A stretch of 64,000 bases of DNA from Acidilobus saccharovorans 345-15 (GTDB lineage Archaea > Thermoproteota > Thermoprotei_A > Sulfolobales > Acidilobaceae): positions 496,001 to 560,000 of the forward strand of contig NC_014374.1 of the NCBI RefSeq assembly GCF_000144915.1, written 5' to 3'. This document shows positions 57,503 to 64,000 of this stretch, piece after piece. Position numbers and translations under genes: made by a program. The first letter of the stretch is position 1. The number at the start of each line of letters is the position of its first letter. The notes below the pieces were generated by a model that had not been told where the DNA came from, did not search any database, and was given only the letters and a program-made list of their open reading frames with translations.

Positions 57503-59160
57503 GGGGCAGTCCTGCCCCTGAGGGCGGAGGCCACAGCCGCCACCACCACTATGACGCCTGATATCATCAGGGTGAACCTGAGCGCGTACATGAACGGGGG
57601 AGCTATGACGTGAGGGAACCAGGTGTTGCTCATCACCTCCTTAAAGCCCGAGGGGTCGCCGGCCTCTATGCTGCTCGCCACGCCCTGCGGCAGGTCCTGG
57701 AGGACCACCTGCATGGGGTTATAGCCGAGGAAGGCCGCGAACAGGGCCGCGGTCGGGGGCATCCTGGAGACCTCGAGGGCCAGGGCCTGCGGGAACCCAG
57801 CGCTCACAAGCGACGAGTATATGGCCGAAGGAAGCTTGGCCTCAAAGGCGCTCAGCAGCAGGGAGAAGTAGAGGGCTATGCTCACGGTGTTTGCCATGCT
57901 CGTCATGACCGACCTCATGCCTGAGGCCACCCCTCTGTGCTCCGGGGGCACGGCGTTCATTATTGAGGCGGTGTTCGGGGCCACGAACATGCCGTTGCCG
58001 ACGCCCACAGCAAATATCATCAGGGCGAAGGGCAGGTAGGAGAAGTTATAGTTGAGCGTCATCATGGCCATCATAGCTGCAAACGCTATCAGCATGCCCC
58101 CGGTGGCCAGCTCCCTGGCCCCGTACTTGTCTGAGAGGGCCCCGCTCAGGGGCCCGAGGGCCACGAAGCCGAAGAGCATGGGCATCATGTATATGCCAGC
58201 CCAGAACGGCGTCGAGCTGTAGCTGTAGCCGTGGAGCGGGAGCCAGATGCCCTGAAGCATTATCGTGAGCGTGATCATGAGGCCCCCAAGGGCAAGGCCC
58301 GCCAGGAGCGCCGCAAATATCCCGGCCGAGAACTGCCTTGACCTGAACAGCTCGAGCCTGAACATGGGGTACTGGACCCTCATCTCCACGAGCGGGAACA
58401 CTGCAAGCACCGCGGCCCCGGCGCTCATCAGCGCTATGACCCTGGGGCTGTCCCAGCCCATGGCCTCCCCATGGTAGGGCTCCAGGGCATAGGTTATGCC
58501 AGCCAGCAGGAGCACCAGGCCGCTAATGAAAGTCAGGTTACCGATTACGTCGACCTTCTCCTCCCTCCTGGGCCTCGAGAGTTCCCTGAGCTTCAGGTAT
58601 GACCACACGGTCCCAGCCACGCCGAAGGGGACGCTTATTATGAACACAAGCCTCCAGTTAACTGTAGCCAGGACGCCCCCGAGGATCAGGCCCACCAGGT
58701 TGCCTACCATGCCCGCGACCTGGTTTATGCCGAGTGCCCTGCCCCTCTCAGTTATGGGGAACGCGTCAGTTATGAGGGCGGCGCTGTTAGCCATCAGCAG
58801 GGCGGCGCCGACGGCCTGCACCATCCTGAAGGCCACGAGCTCGGCCGCGGCCACCGTCCCCCTGCCCGGAGTTATTGAGAGGAGCACCGAGCCCACGGTG
58901 AATATCACGAAGCCGAGCCTGTACAGCTTGACCCTGCCGTACATGTCGGAGAGCCTGCCGAAGGAGACTACCAGCGAGGAGGAGACGACGCCGTAGCCCA
59001 TGAGCAGCCAGAGAAGGTAGTCAAAGGAGCTCGGGGCCAGCGGGTTAAGCTGGATGCCCCTGAATATGGCAGGGAGCGATATTATGAGCACGGAGGAGTT
59101 TATCATAGCCATGAGTATCCCAAGCGTGGTGTTGGTGAGCACGGTCCACTTGTACTCCAT
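57481..59160 (-). CDS. DHA2-family (EmrB/QacA) drug exporter
   Basis: A 559-residue MFS protein with about fourteen helices, the DHA2 size. Seen are the motif A SFGRLSDMYGRVKLYRLG, the LGINQVAGMVGNLVGLILGGVL motif C of antiporters, and a second motif A GALSDKYGARELATGG. It probably exports drugs or amphiphiles using the proton gradient. ATG 59160 follows GGGGTGAGG. Its promoter carries a repeated site, as expected for a repressed exporter. No regulator gene is adjacent. Confidence 0.92.
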   Translation of the reverse strand: MEYKWTVLTNTTLGILMAMINSSVLIISLPAIFRGIQLNPLAPSSFDYLLWLLMGYGVVSSSLVVSFGRLSDMYGRVKLYRLGFVIFTVGSVLLSITPGRGTVAAAELVAFRMVQAVGAALLMANSAALITDAFPITERGRALGINQVAGMVGNLVGLILGGVLATVNWRLVFIISVPFGVAGTVWSYLKLRELSRPRREEKVDVIGNLTFISGLVLLLAGITYALEPYHGEAMGWDSPRVIALMSAGAAVLAVFPLVEMRVQYPMFRLELFRSRQFSAGIFAALLAGLALGGLMITLTIMLQGIWLPLHGYSYSSTPFWAGIYMMPMLFGFVALGPLSGALSDKYGARELATGGMLIAFAAMMAMMTLNYNFSYLPFALMIFAVGVGNGMFVAPNTASIMNAVPPEHRGVASGMRSVMTSMANTVSIALYFSLLLSAFEAKLPSAIYSSLVSAGFPQALALEVSRMPPTAALFAAFLGYNPMQVVLQDLPQGVASSIEAGDPSGFKEVMSNTWFPHVIAPPFMYALRFTLMISGVIVVVAAVASALRGRTAPQSLGGK

Positions 59161-59173
59161 GACCTCACCCCTA

Positions 59174-59216
59174 TATCAGTTACCTGAGTATCGGTTACTG
59201 AGCTATTTAAAATTGC
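59174..59216 (-). promoter_or_regulatory. Promoter of the DHA2 exporter with repeated operator-like sites
   Basis: TATCAGTTACCTGAG (59174-59188) is followed directly by TATCGGTTACTGAG (59189-59202), a tandem near-repeat. The same bases also give an inverted repeat CAGTTACC-N8-GGTTACTG, symmetric at seven of eight positions. A minus-strand TATA-like GCAATTTTAAATAG (59203-59216) puts the transcript start near 59183, inside the repeat. Confidence 0.55.
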
Positions 59217-59324
59217 TTAACTCTAAACTTAAAAGCCTTACCTATCAGCGAGGAAGCTAACAGCTAAGCCGAGGGGCCTGGACGGCTTAAACTTCAGGCG
59301 CGGGTAAGTCCCCCAGGGGCGCCC

Positions 59325-60068
59325 ATGCTGCTGGTGGGCTGCTGCGGCTGGTGCCTGGGAAGGCAGAGGTATTACGCCAGCTTCAACGTCGTCGAGCTTC
59401 AGGACACGTTTTATGAAATGCCTGACGAGGGCAGGCTGAGGTCCCTGAGGGGAGAGGCGCCCGAGGGCTTCAGGTTCACAATGAAGGCGTGGCAGGCGGT
59501 CACCCACCCCCCTGGGGGCCCCACGTGGAGGAGGGCCAGGCACAGGGTACCTGAGGAGCTGGCGGACCGCTACGGCAACCTCAGGACAACAAAGGAGAAC
59601 CTTGAGGCGTGGGACGTGATCGCCAGGGCCGCGAGGGCCCTCGGGGCCTCAGTGGTGGTGGTCCAGACCCCTCCGGGCTTCGGGGCCTCGGAGGACAACG
59701 TGAGGCAGGCAGCGGAGTTCTTCAGGGCCGTGGCAACGAGGGACTTCACGATAGGGTGGGAGCCCAGGGGCACGTGGCGCTCAAGGCCGGACCTCATAGC
59801 TAAGGTCATAGGGGACCTTGACGGGGTCATACACGTGGTCGACCCATTTAGGGCCAGCCCTGCCGTCGAGAGGCCTGTTGTCTACTTCAGGCTCCACGGC
59901 ATAGGGGGCGGGGAGGTCAACTATAGGTACAGGTACACGGACAACGATCTTGAGGCGCTCTGCAACAAGGTCAGGGGGCTCAGGGAGGCCAGGGAAGTCT
60001 ACGTTATGTTTAACAACGTCTTCATGAAGGACGACGCCTCGCGCTTCAAGTCATTGTGCGCGGTCTAG
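59325..60068 (+). CDS. DUF72 family protein
   Basis: A 247-residue TIM-barrel protein of DUF72. It opens with LLVGCCGWCLGRQRYYASFNVVELQDTFYE, then EGFRFTMKAWQAVTHP, TIGWEPRGTW and VVYFRLHGIG, ending with EVYVMFNNVFMKDDA. These strands are all typical. The family's activity is unknown. ATG 59325 is chosen. The divergent DHA2 promoter precedes it, and it overlaps the convergent CDP-alcohol phosphotransferase gene by four bases. Confidence 0.92.
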   Translation: MLLVGCCGWCLGRQRYYASFNVVELQDTFYEMPDEGRLRSLRGEAPEGFRFTMKAWQAVTHPPGGPTWRRARHRVPEELADRYGNLRTTKENLEAWDVIARAARALGASVVVVQTPPGFGASEDNVRQAAEFFRAVATRDFTIGWEPRGTWRSRPDLIAKVIGDLDGVIHVVDPFRASPAVERPVVYFRLHGIGGGEVNYRYRYTDNDLEALCNKVRGLREAREVYVMFNNVFMKDDASRFKSLCAV

Positions 60069-60643
60069 CCTATCGACCTCTTGACGTGAACGGACCTCTG
60101 GATCACTGTGGCGGCGGCCAGCACGGCCACTACCGCCATTATTATGTTGTCCACGAGCAGCTGCCTGAGGAGGAGCAGCAGCGACATGACGAAGAGTATT
60201 ATAAGCCTCTCGCTCCTCTCGACAAGGCCTATGCCCTCCATCCTGACGTTGAGCAGCTCGCCCTTGGCCCTGGCGTAGCTTACCATGAGCGAGAAGGCGA
60301 GCGCTATCATGGTTATGTACTGGTTCACCCCGGCCAGGGCCATGGCCAGGAACAGGAAGGCGTCGCTGACCCTGTCGGTCACAGAGTCAAGGTAGGAGCC
60401 GAAAGCCGTGGTCCTCCCGGAGGCCCTGGCGACGGCCCCGTCAAGGACGTCCATGAGGCCTGCCAACAGTATTAGGAACGGCAGCATTATGAGCTTGCCC
60501 AGGTAAACCGCGAGGGGCGCCAGGGCGGAGAGGGCGAGGCCCGTGTAGGTGAGCTCGTCAGGGGTCACGCCGGCCTTATAAAGGGCCTTGCCCACGGTCG
60601 TCGGCGCCACGGAGTTAACGAACTTCCTCAGCTTGCCGAGCAA
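60065..60643 (-). CDS. CDP-alcohol phosphatidyltransferase, probable archaetidylinositol-phosphate synthase
   Basis: A 192-residue membrane enzyme with about six helices. The full CDP-alcohol phosphotransferase signature is present: D65-x2-D68-G-x2-A-R-x8-G82-x3-D86-x3-D90. Archaeal members link CDP-archaeol to inositol-1-phosphate (AIP synthase), glycerol-phosphate or serine. Size and the neighbours (glycosyltransferase, deacetylase) favour the inositol branch, which is inference. It is the last gene of the cluster and starts seven bases after the deacetylase stop. Confidence 0.87.
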   Translation of the reverse strand: MLGKLRKFVNSVAPTTVGKALYKAGVTPDELTYTGLALSALAPLAVYLGKLIMLPFLILLAGLMDVLDGAVARASGRTTAFGSYLDSVTDRVSDAFLFLAMALAGVNQYITMIALAFSLMVSYARAKGELLNVRMEGIGLVERSERLIILFVMSLLLLLRQLLVDNIIMAVVAVLAAATVIQRSVHVKRSIG

Positions 60644-60649
60644 GTGCTC

Positions 60650-61393
60650 TCACCTGCCGCCCGGCTGAGCCAGCGCCCTGAAGTTAATATTGCCAAGGAG
60701 CGAGGGCGCCTCACTCATAGTCATGGGCCTGTAGCCCCTCCTAACCATGTAGCTCACCGCGTTCCTCAGGAGCCCGAGGAGCCTTGGGCCCGTGCCGACC
60801 CATATGTCGGGCCTCCAGTGCACCACGCCTGAGACCTCCCAGGGGTGCACGAAGAGCGTGGTAACCCTGGGCATCAGGGCCAGCAGGGGCCTCTGGAGGG
60901 CCCACGGCACGCGCAGCACGCTGCTCGTCACCGTGGCCGGGACCCTGACCACGCCGCCCTCAACAGTGAGGCCCCGCGGGAAGGGCGGCTTGTAGGAGGC
61001 CAGGCTGGCGTCAACGCTGACCCCCTCCTCCCTGAGGACAGGCAGGAGCTGCCGGGGCAGCTTAAGGTTGGGGGCCCTGAATGACTTGACCTCACTGAAG
61101 TCCCTGAGGACCCTCAGCGACCTCCTCACGTCGTCCTCGGCCTCCCTGAGGGGGACCCTGTCAAGCCTTACGTGCGCGTAGCCGTGGCTTCCAAGCTCGT
61201 GGCCCCTTTCAATTATGTTGTAGACAGCCCTTGGGTGCCTCTCGGCCACCCTGCCAACCACGAAGAACGTGGCCCTCACCTTAAGCTCGTCCAGCAGCTC
61301 CAGCAGCCTGGGCAGGCCCTCGACGATGCCCCTCTCAGTGTTCATGTACGGCGGGGCGTCCTGCTCCACGTCTGACGACAGGAACAATGCCAT
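60650..61393 (-). CDS. Polysaccharide deacetylase (NodB-type) family protein
   Basis: About 247 residues with the NodB fold. Motif 1 is SSDVEQD (D8), and motif 2 is SHGYAH (H70 and H74, metal ligands). RAPNLKLP gives motif 3, and VSVDASLASY follows. It removes acetyl groups from N-acetylated sugars. ATG 61393 with GAGGTCA upstream is preferred over ATG 61408; the open frame to 61543 is shadow of the glycosyltransferase gene. It overlaps the end of that gene by 59 bases, so the two are strictly coupled. Confidence 0.87.
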   Translation of the reverse strand: MALFLSSDVEQDAPPYMNTERGIVEGLPRLLELLDELKVRATFFVVGRVAERHPRAVYNIIERGHELGSHGYAHVRLDRVPLREAEDDVRRSLRVLRDFSEVKSFRAPNLKLPRQLLPVLREEGVSVDASLASYKPPFPRGLTVEGGVVRVPATVTSSVLRVPWALQRPLLALMPRVTTLFVHPWEVSGVVHWRPDIWVGTGPRLLGLLRNAVSYMVRRGYRPMTMSEAPSLLGNINFRALAQPGGR

Positions 61394-62630
61394 CGGCTGA
61401 CCTCTCATGGTACTCCCACTTCCTCCCCCTGCACCACTCGCCCTCCTTAACGGGATCCCCCGTGAGGGCCCTGTAGAGCCTGTAGGCCAGGAACCTCCTG
61501 TCGTCGCTGCACTTAACCTCCTCGGCCCTCCGGTACTCCTCAACGTACCTCCTGGCTATTATACTGCAGTCGAAGAGCCTTGCCCTGTCCTCGGCGCCCC
61601 TTGCAAGGTCCCTCCTGAGGCCCTCGTCGCTGGCAACCCTTACTATGGCATCCGCCATGGCCTCAGGTCCATCAGCTATGATGCCGCTCCTGCCGTCCTC
61701 AACCAGGTCTAGGACGCCCGGGCTACTGTAGACCAGCGGCGGCACCCCGAGCGCCATGGCCTCAAGGACGGCTATGCCGAAGGACTCCCTGTAGCTTGTC
61801 AGGACGAAGGCGTCAGCCCCAGAGAGAAGCTGCGCTACTCTCTCCCTGGGCATGAGCCCCAGGACCTTCACCCTGTCCTCAACCCCGAAGCCCCTGAGCG
61901 ACTCCACGAGGTCCCTCATGAGCATGCCGTCGCCGACCACGTAAAACCTAGCCCTGGGGAGCTTCCTGGCCACCAGGGATGCCACCTTGGCTATCTCAAG
62001 GGGGTTTTTCCTCGGCGACAGCCTGGATGTTATAACTATGGCCGGGTCCCCGTCAAGGTGGGACCAGGTGGCCATCTCCCTCCACGAGTCGACGTCTATG
62101 CAGTTATGTATTACGTCCGCCGGCCTCCCGCTGATCCTTGAGACGTCCTCGGCCGCGGCCCTTGACACGCCCACCAGGAGGGTGGGCCACTTGAGCGCGT
62201 ACTTGAGGGACAGCCTGCCCAGGCCCTTCAGGGAGCCGCTGAGGAGCGAGTGGTTAGTGAGCACTGACGGCACGCCGGTTCCCCCGCTGGCTATCATTGA
62301 GGTCATGAGGCCCAGCACTGAGGTCACGCCGTGGGCGTGAACTACGTCGACCGCGTTCCTCTTGACGAAGAGCGACGCCTTCGCTATTACAAGCGGGTCA
62401 TAGGTGACGTCGTCCTTGGCCAGGAGGCGGGTCCCGATCCAGTAGACCAGGTAGCCGTCGCCCTTGACGAGGCCCGGCGGGCCCCTGTAGGAGCTGTTCT
62501 CATGAGTTACAACCATCACCTCGTGGCCCAGCCTGCCCAGGGCCTTGGACAGCTCGCTTATGCTGGTCTCGACCCCTCCAACTCTTGGAGGGAACCAGTC
62601 GCTGACCATTGCAATTCTCAGCGTCTCCAA
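61335..62630 (-). CDS. GT4 glycosyltransferase resembling PIG-A/PimA
   Basis: A 431-residue GT-B, family 4 enzyme. It opens RIAMVSDWFPPRVGGVETSI, continues with VVHAHGVTSVLG and LTNHSLLSGSLK, and has the donor-site E-x7-E (E282, E290) in YRESFGIAVLEAMALG. The GGVE, HAH and TNHSL spacing is close to PIG-A, the enzyme that adds GlcNAc to phosphatidylinositol, and to PimA. The last 70 residues are an extra tail running into the deacetylase gene. Donor and acceptor are inferred: UDP-GlcNAc or GDP-hexose onto archaetidylinositol. Confidence 0.88.
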   Translation of the reverse strand: METLRIAMVSDWFPPRVGGVETSISELSKALGRLGHEVMVVTHENSSYRGPPGLVKGDGYLVYWIGTRLLAKDDVTYDPLVIAKASLFVKRNAVDVVHAHGVTSVLGLMTSMIASGGTGVPSVLTNHSLLSGSLKGLGRLSLKYALKWPTLLVGVSRAAAEDVSRISGRPADVIHNCIDVDSWREMATWSHLDGDPAIVITSRLSPRKNPLEIAKVASLVARKLPRARFYVVGDGMLMRDLVESLRGFGVEDRVKVLGLMPRERVAQLLSGADAFVLTSYRESFGIAVLEAMALGVPPLVYSSPGVLDLVEDGRSGIIADGPEAMADAIVRVASDEGLRRDLARGAEDRARLFDCSIIARRYVEEYRRAEEVKCSDDRRFLAYRLYRALTGDPVKEGEWCRGRKWEYHERSADGIVPVVRRGAGRPAVHEH

Positions 62631-63460
62631 CTCCCTGCGCCCCTGGCCTGCCTGAGCACGCGGTAGCTCCCGGTCACGACAAGCACAATAATGCCCGCTA
62701 TGCTTGGCATCACCGTGTCCACAAGCCTGATGGACACCAGGAACAGGACAGCTAGCCCCACGGGATACCCCATGAACTTCAGCGCACCTATGACCCCTAA
62801 GTCAAGGAAGCCCAGGGCCGCCGGGGTCGGCGCCGCGGACGTGACCCTGAGGATGACGTAAAGCAATATAAGGTCAAAGAGCGCAAGGTAGAGGCCGCTC
62901 ATGAGGGCCACGAGCCACACCTTAATGACGTCTATGGCTATTATGGCAGAGCTCACGGCCAGGTAAGTTGCCATAAGCCTTCGGTCCCTGGACAGGAGCC
63001 TGAAGGCCTTGACCAGGTCCCTGACGGCTGACTTAACCGTCATGCCCTGGGGCTGGCCCGCCGCCACTGCTACAAGGGTGAGGGCCGCGGCGCCGAGCGC
63101 GTAGTGCCTTATTATCACAGCCAACAGCAGAAACGAAATTATTAGGCCCTCGGCGACCCACTCGACGGCAGCCGCCGCCATAACTGACGTCCTCTTGCCC
63201 TCCTTGACGTCAAGGTATGCTATTCTGAACGCCTCCTGGGCCGCCTTGCCCGCCGGGAGCAGGTTGCCCAGGGGAAAGCTGGCCACTATTGCGCCGAGCG
63301 ACTGAAGGTAGCTGACCCTGACGCCCAGGTACTTTAGCCCGGCCCTCCACCTCAGGGCCCAGAGCAGCGTAAGAACAACGTTTATCAGCGATCCCACTAG
63401 GACGGCGTAGCCCACCTCCTTAAGGTCGCTGAGTAGCGCCGTCAGCGAGAGGTCTAGCAA
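62618..63460 (-). CDS. UPF0104 (AglD/YbhN-like) flippase-type membrane protein
   Basis: A 280-residue membrane protein with six to eight helices of the lysylphosphatidylglycerol-synthase TM family. Signatures are LRWRAGLKYLG, FPLGNLLPAGKAAQEAFRIAYL, AAAAVEWVAEGLIIS, and PTPAALGFLDLGVIGAL. Archaeal relatives include the membrane part of AglD. It could move or present the glycolipid made by the next genes. The start is TTG 63460, since no ATG or GTG lies upstream in frame. It overlaps the glycosyltransferase by 13 bases. Confidence 0.85.
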   Translation of the reverse strand: MLDLSLTALLSDLKEVGYAVLVGSLINVVLTLLWALRWRAGLKYLGVRVSYLQSLGAIVASFPLGNLLPAGKAAQEAFRIAYLDVKEGKRTSVMAAAAVEWVAEGLIISFLLLAVIIRHYALGAAALTLVAVAAGQPQGMTVKSAVRDLVKAFRLLSRDRRLMATYLAVSSAIIAIDVIKVWLVALMSGLYLALFDLILLYVILRVTSAAPTPAALGFLDLGVIGALKFMGYPVGLAVLFLVSIRLVDTVMPSIAGIIVLVVTGSYRVLRQARGAGSWRR

Positions 63461-63543
63461 GGCGCTGTCCTCAAGTACATTGAGCAGGGGGTCCTAGGAT
63501 TAAAGCCTAAGCTGGCCTCAGGGGACCTGACGCCTTTTAGTCC

Positions 63544-64000
63544 TCAAGTGTACCTGCCGCCGTTGATTCCAATTACCTGGCCGGTTATGTTGAGCGAGAG
63601 GGCTGGGTCGGCCAGGAAGTAGATGACCTCGGCCACCTCCTCGGGCTTTATTATCCTTCCCAGCGGGTGCATCTGCTCCACCTCCCGCCTTCTCCTTGGG
63701 TCGTTGAGTATGTCAGCCACCATGTCGGTCTCCACGAAGCTGGGCGCAACCGCGTTGACCCTTATGCCGTACTTCGCCAGCTCCACCGCGAGCCTCTTGG
63801 TGAGCTCAATTACGCCGCCCTTGGCAGTGCAGTAGGCCACGCTGGCCAGCACGTTCCCGGTCTGGCCAGCTATGCTTGCCAGGTTAACCACGGAGGCCCA
63901 GCTGGCCCTTCTCAGCAGGTCAAGGAGAGCCTTTGTGACCAGGAAGGGCCCCGTGAGGTCCACGTCCAGCACCTCCTTCCACCTCTCCGGGGTCAGACCC
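63544..64000 (-). CDS. SDR-family oxidoreductase, 5' end beyond the window
   Basis: About 152 C-terminal residues of a short-chain dehydrogenase. Present are the NNAG-distal strand LDVDLTGPFLVTKALLDLL, the catalytic serine area VVNLASIAGQTGNVLAS, the Y-x-x-x-K motif VAYCTAKGG (Y-C-T-A-K), and INGGRYT at the end. The frame runs off at 64000, so the N-terminal nucleotide-binding glycines are missing from the window. Similar to 3-oxoacyl-ACP or glucose-1-dehydrogenase-like members. It could belong to the lipid cluster (83-base gap). Confidence 0.9.
   Translation of the reverse strand, partial: GLTPERWKEVLDVDLTGPFLVTKALLDLLRRASWASVVNLASIAGQTGNVLASVAYCTAKGGVIELTKRLAVELAKYGIRVNAVAPSFVETDMVADILNDPRRRREVEQMHPLGRIIKPEEVAEVIYFLADPALSLNITGQVIGINGGRYT

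Overview
The window looks like one stretch of a thermoacidophilic crenarchaeal chromosome, most plausibly Acidilobus or a close relative (inference from gene content, not a database match). Grounds: GC-rich DNA; many GTG and TTG starts; archaeal TATA boxes about 26 bases upstream of leaderless or short-leader genes; a separate threonyl-tRNA editing protein; TFB next to Gar1; aCPSF2, NAC, UPF0147, UPF0248, DUF1464, DUF1634 and DUF2139 proteins; and an archaetidylinositol-phosphate-type synthase. No rRNA, CRISPR array, insertion sequence or phage gene was seen. One tRNA gene, tRNA-Ser(GCU), lies at 29822-29908.

Layout. 53-3722: superoxide dismutase and a metal-chelate/cobalamin-type ABC importer (binding protein, permease, ATPase, all minus strand) behind a perfect palindrome. 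3849-10984: an eIF2B-like protein, a winged-helix protein, an MscS channel, MFS and EamA transporters, a TrmB-type regulator, an MBL hydrolase, UPF0147 and one unrecognised protein. 11136-16227: acyl-CoA synthetase, malic enzyme with two coupled GNAT acetyltransferases, then overlapping DtxR-like and NikR-like metal regulators. 16229-23670: TrpRS, a winged-helix/solute-binding fusion regulator, a kinase-like protein coupled to a UPF0248 (MJ1316-type) protein, HIT, PHP, DUF2139 and cyclase proteins. 23777-26747: a B12-type radical SAM protein overlapping a SPASM radical SAM protein. 27642-34386: beta-RFAP synthase, DUF1464, tRNA-Ser, DUF84 NTPase, FprA flavoprotein, TIM-barrel protein, ThrRS editing protein and a zinc-ribbon protein. 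34383-43127: ABC-2 exporter, fumarase, aldo/keto reductase, acetyl-CoA-synthetase-like enzyme, TSUP/DUF1634 pair, XRE regulator and NAC. 43226-49262: aCPSF2, phosphoglycolate-phosphatase-like HAD protein, CoA transferase, two-piece lipoate ligase, CBS and DUF998 proteins. 49301-55470: a 1343-residue RecQ-like helicase, TFB, Gar1 and a second MBL hydrolase. 55586-64000: two MFS proteins, a dolichol-kinase-like protein, DUF72, then a tight minus-strand lipid-glycan cluster (CDP-alcohol phosphotransferase, NodB-type deacetylase, PIG-A/PimA-like glycosyltransferase, UPF0104 membrane protein) and a truncated SDR.

How the genes work together. Central carbon functions recur: two acyl-CoA synthetases, CoA transferase, malic enzyme, fumarase and lipoate attachment, fitting a heterotroph oxidising organic acids through acyl-CoA and 2-oxoacid pathways. 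The strongest candidates for something undescribed are the GPI-like archaetidylinositol-glycan cluster at 60065-63460, the large helicase with over 600 unassigned N-terminal residues, the UPF0248/kinase pair at 18397-20015, and the coupled radical SAM pair. Symmetric or repeated sites lying between TATA box and start codon precede several genes (ABC importer, mscS, trmB-like, acyl-CoA synthetase, FprA, DHA2 exporter). Start codons were chosen by eye and several are uncertain.
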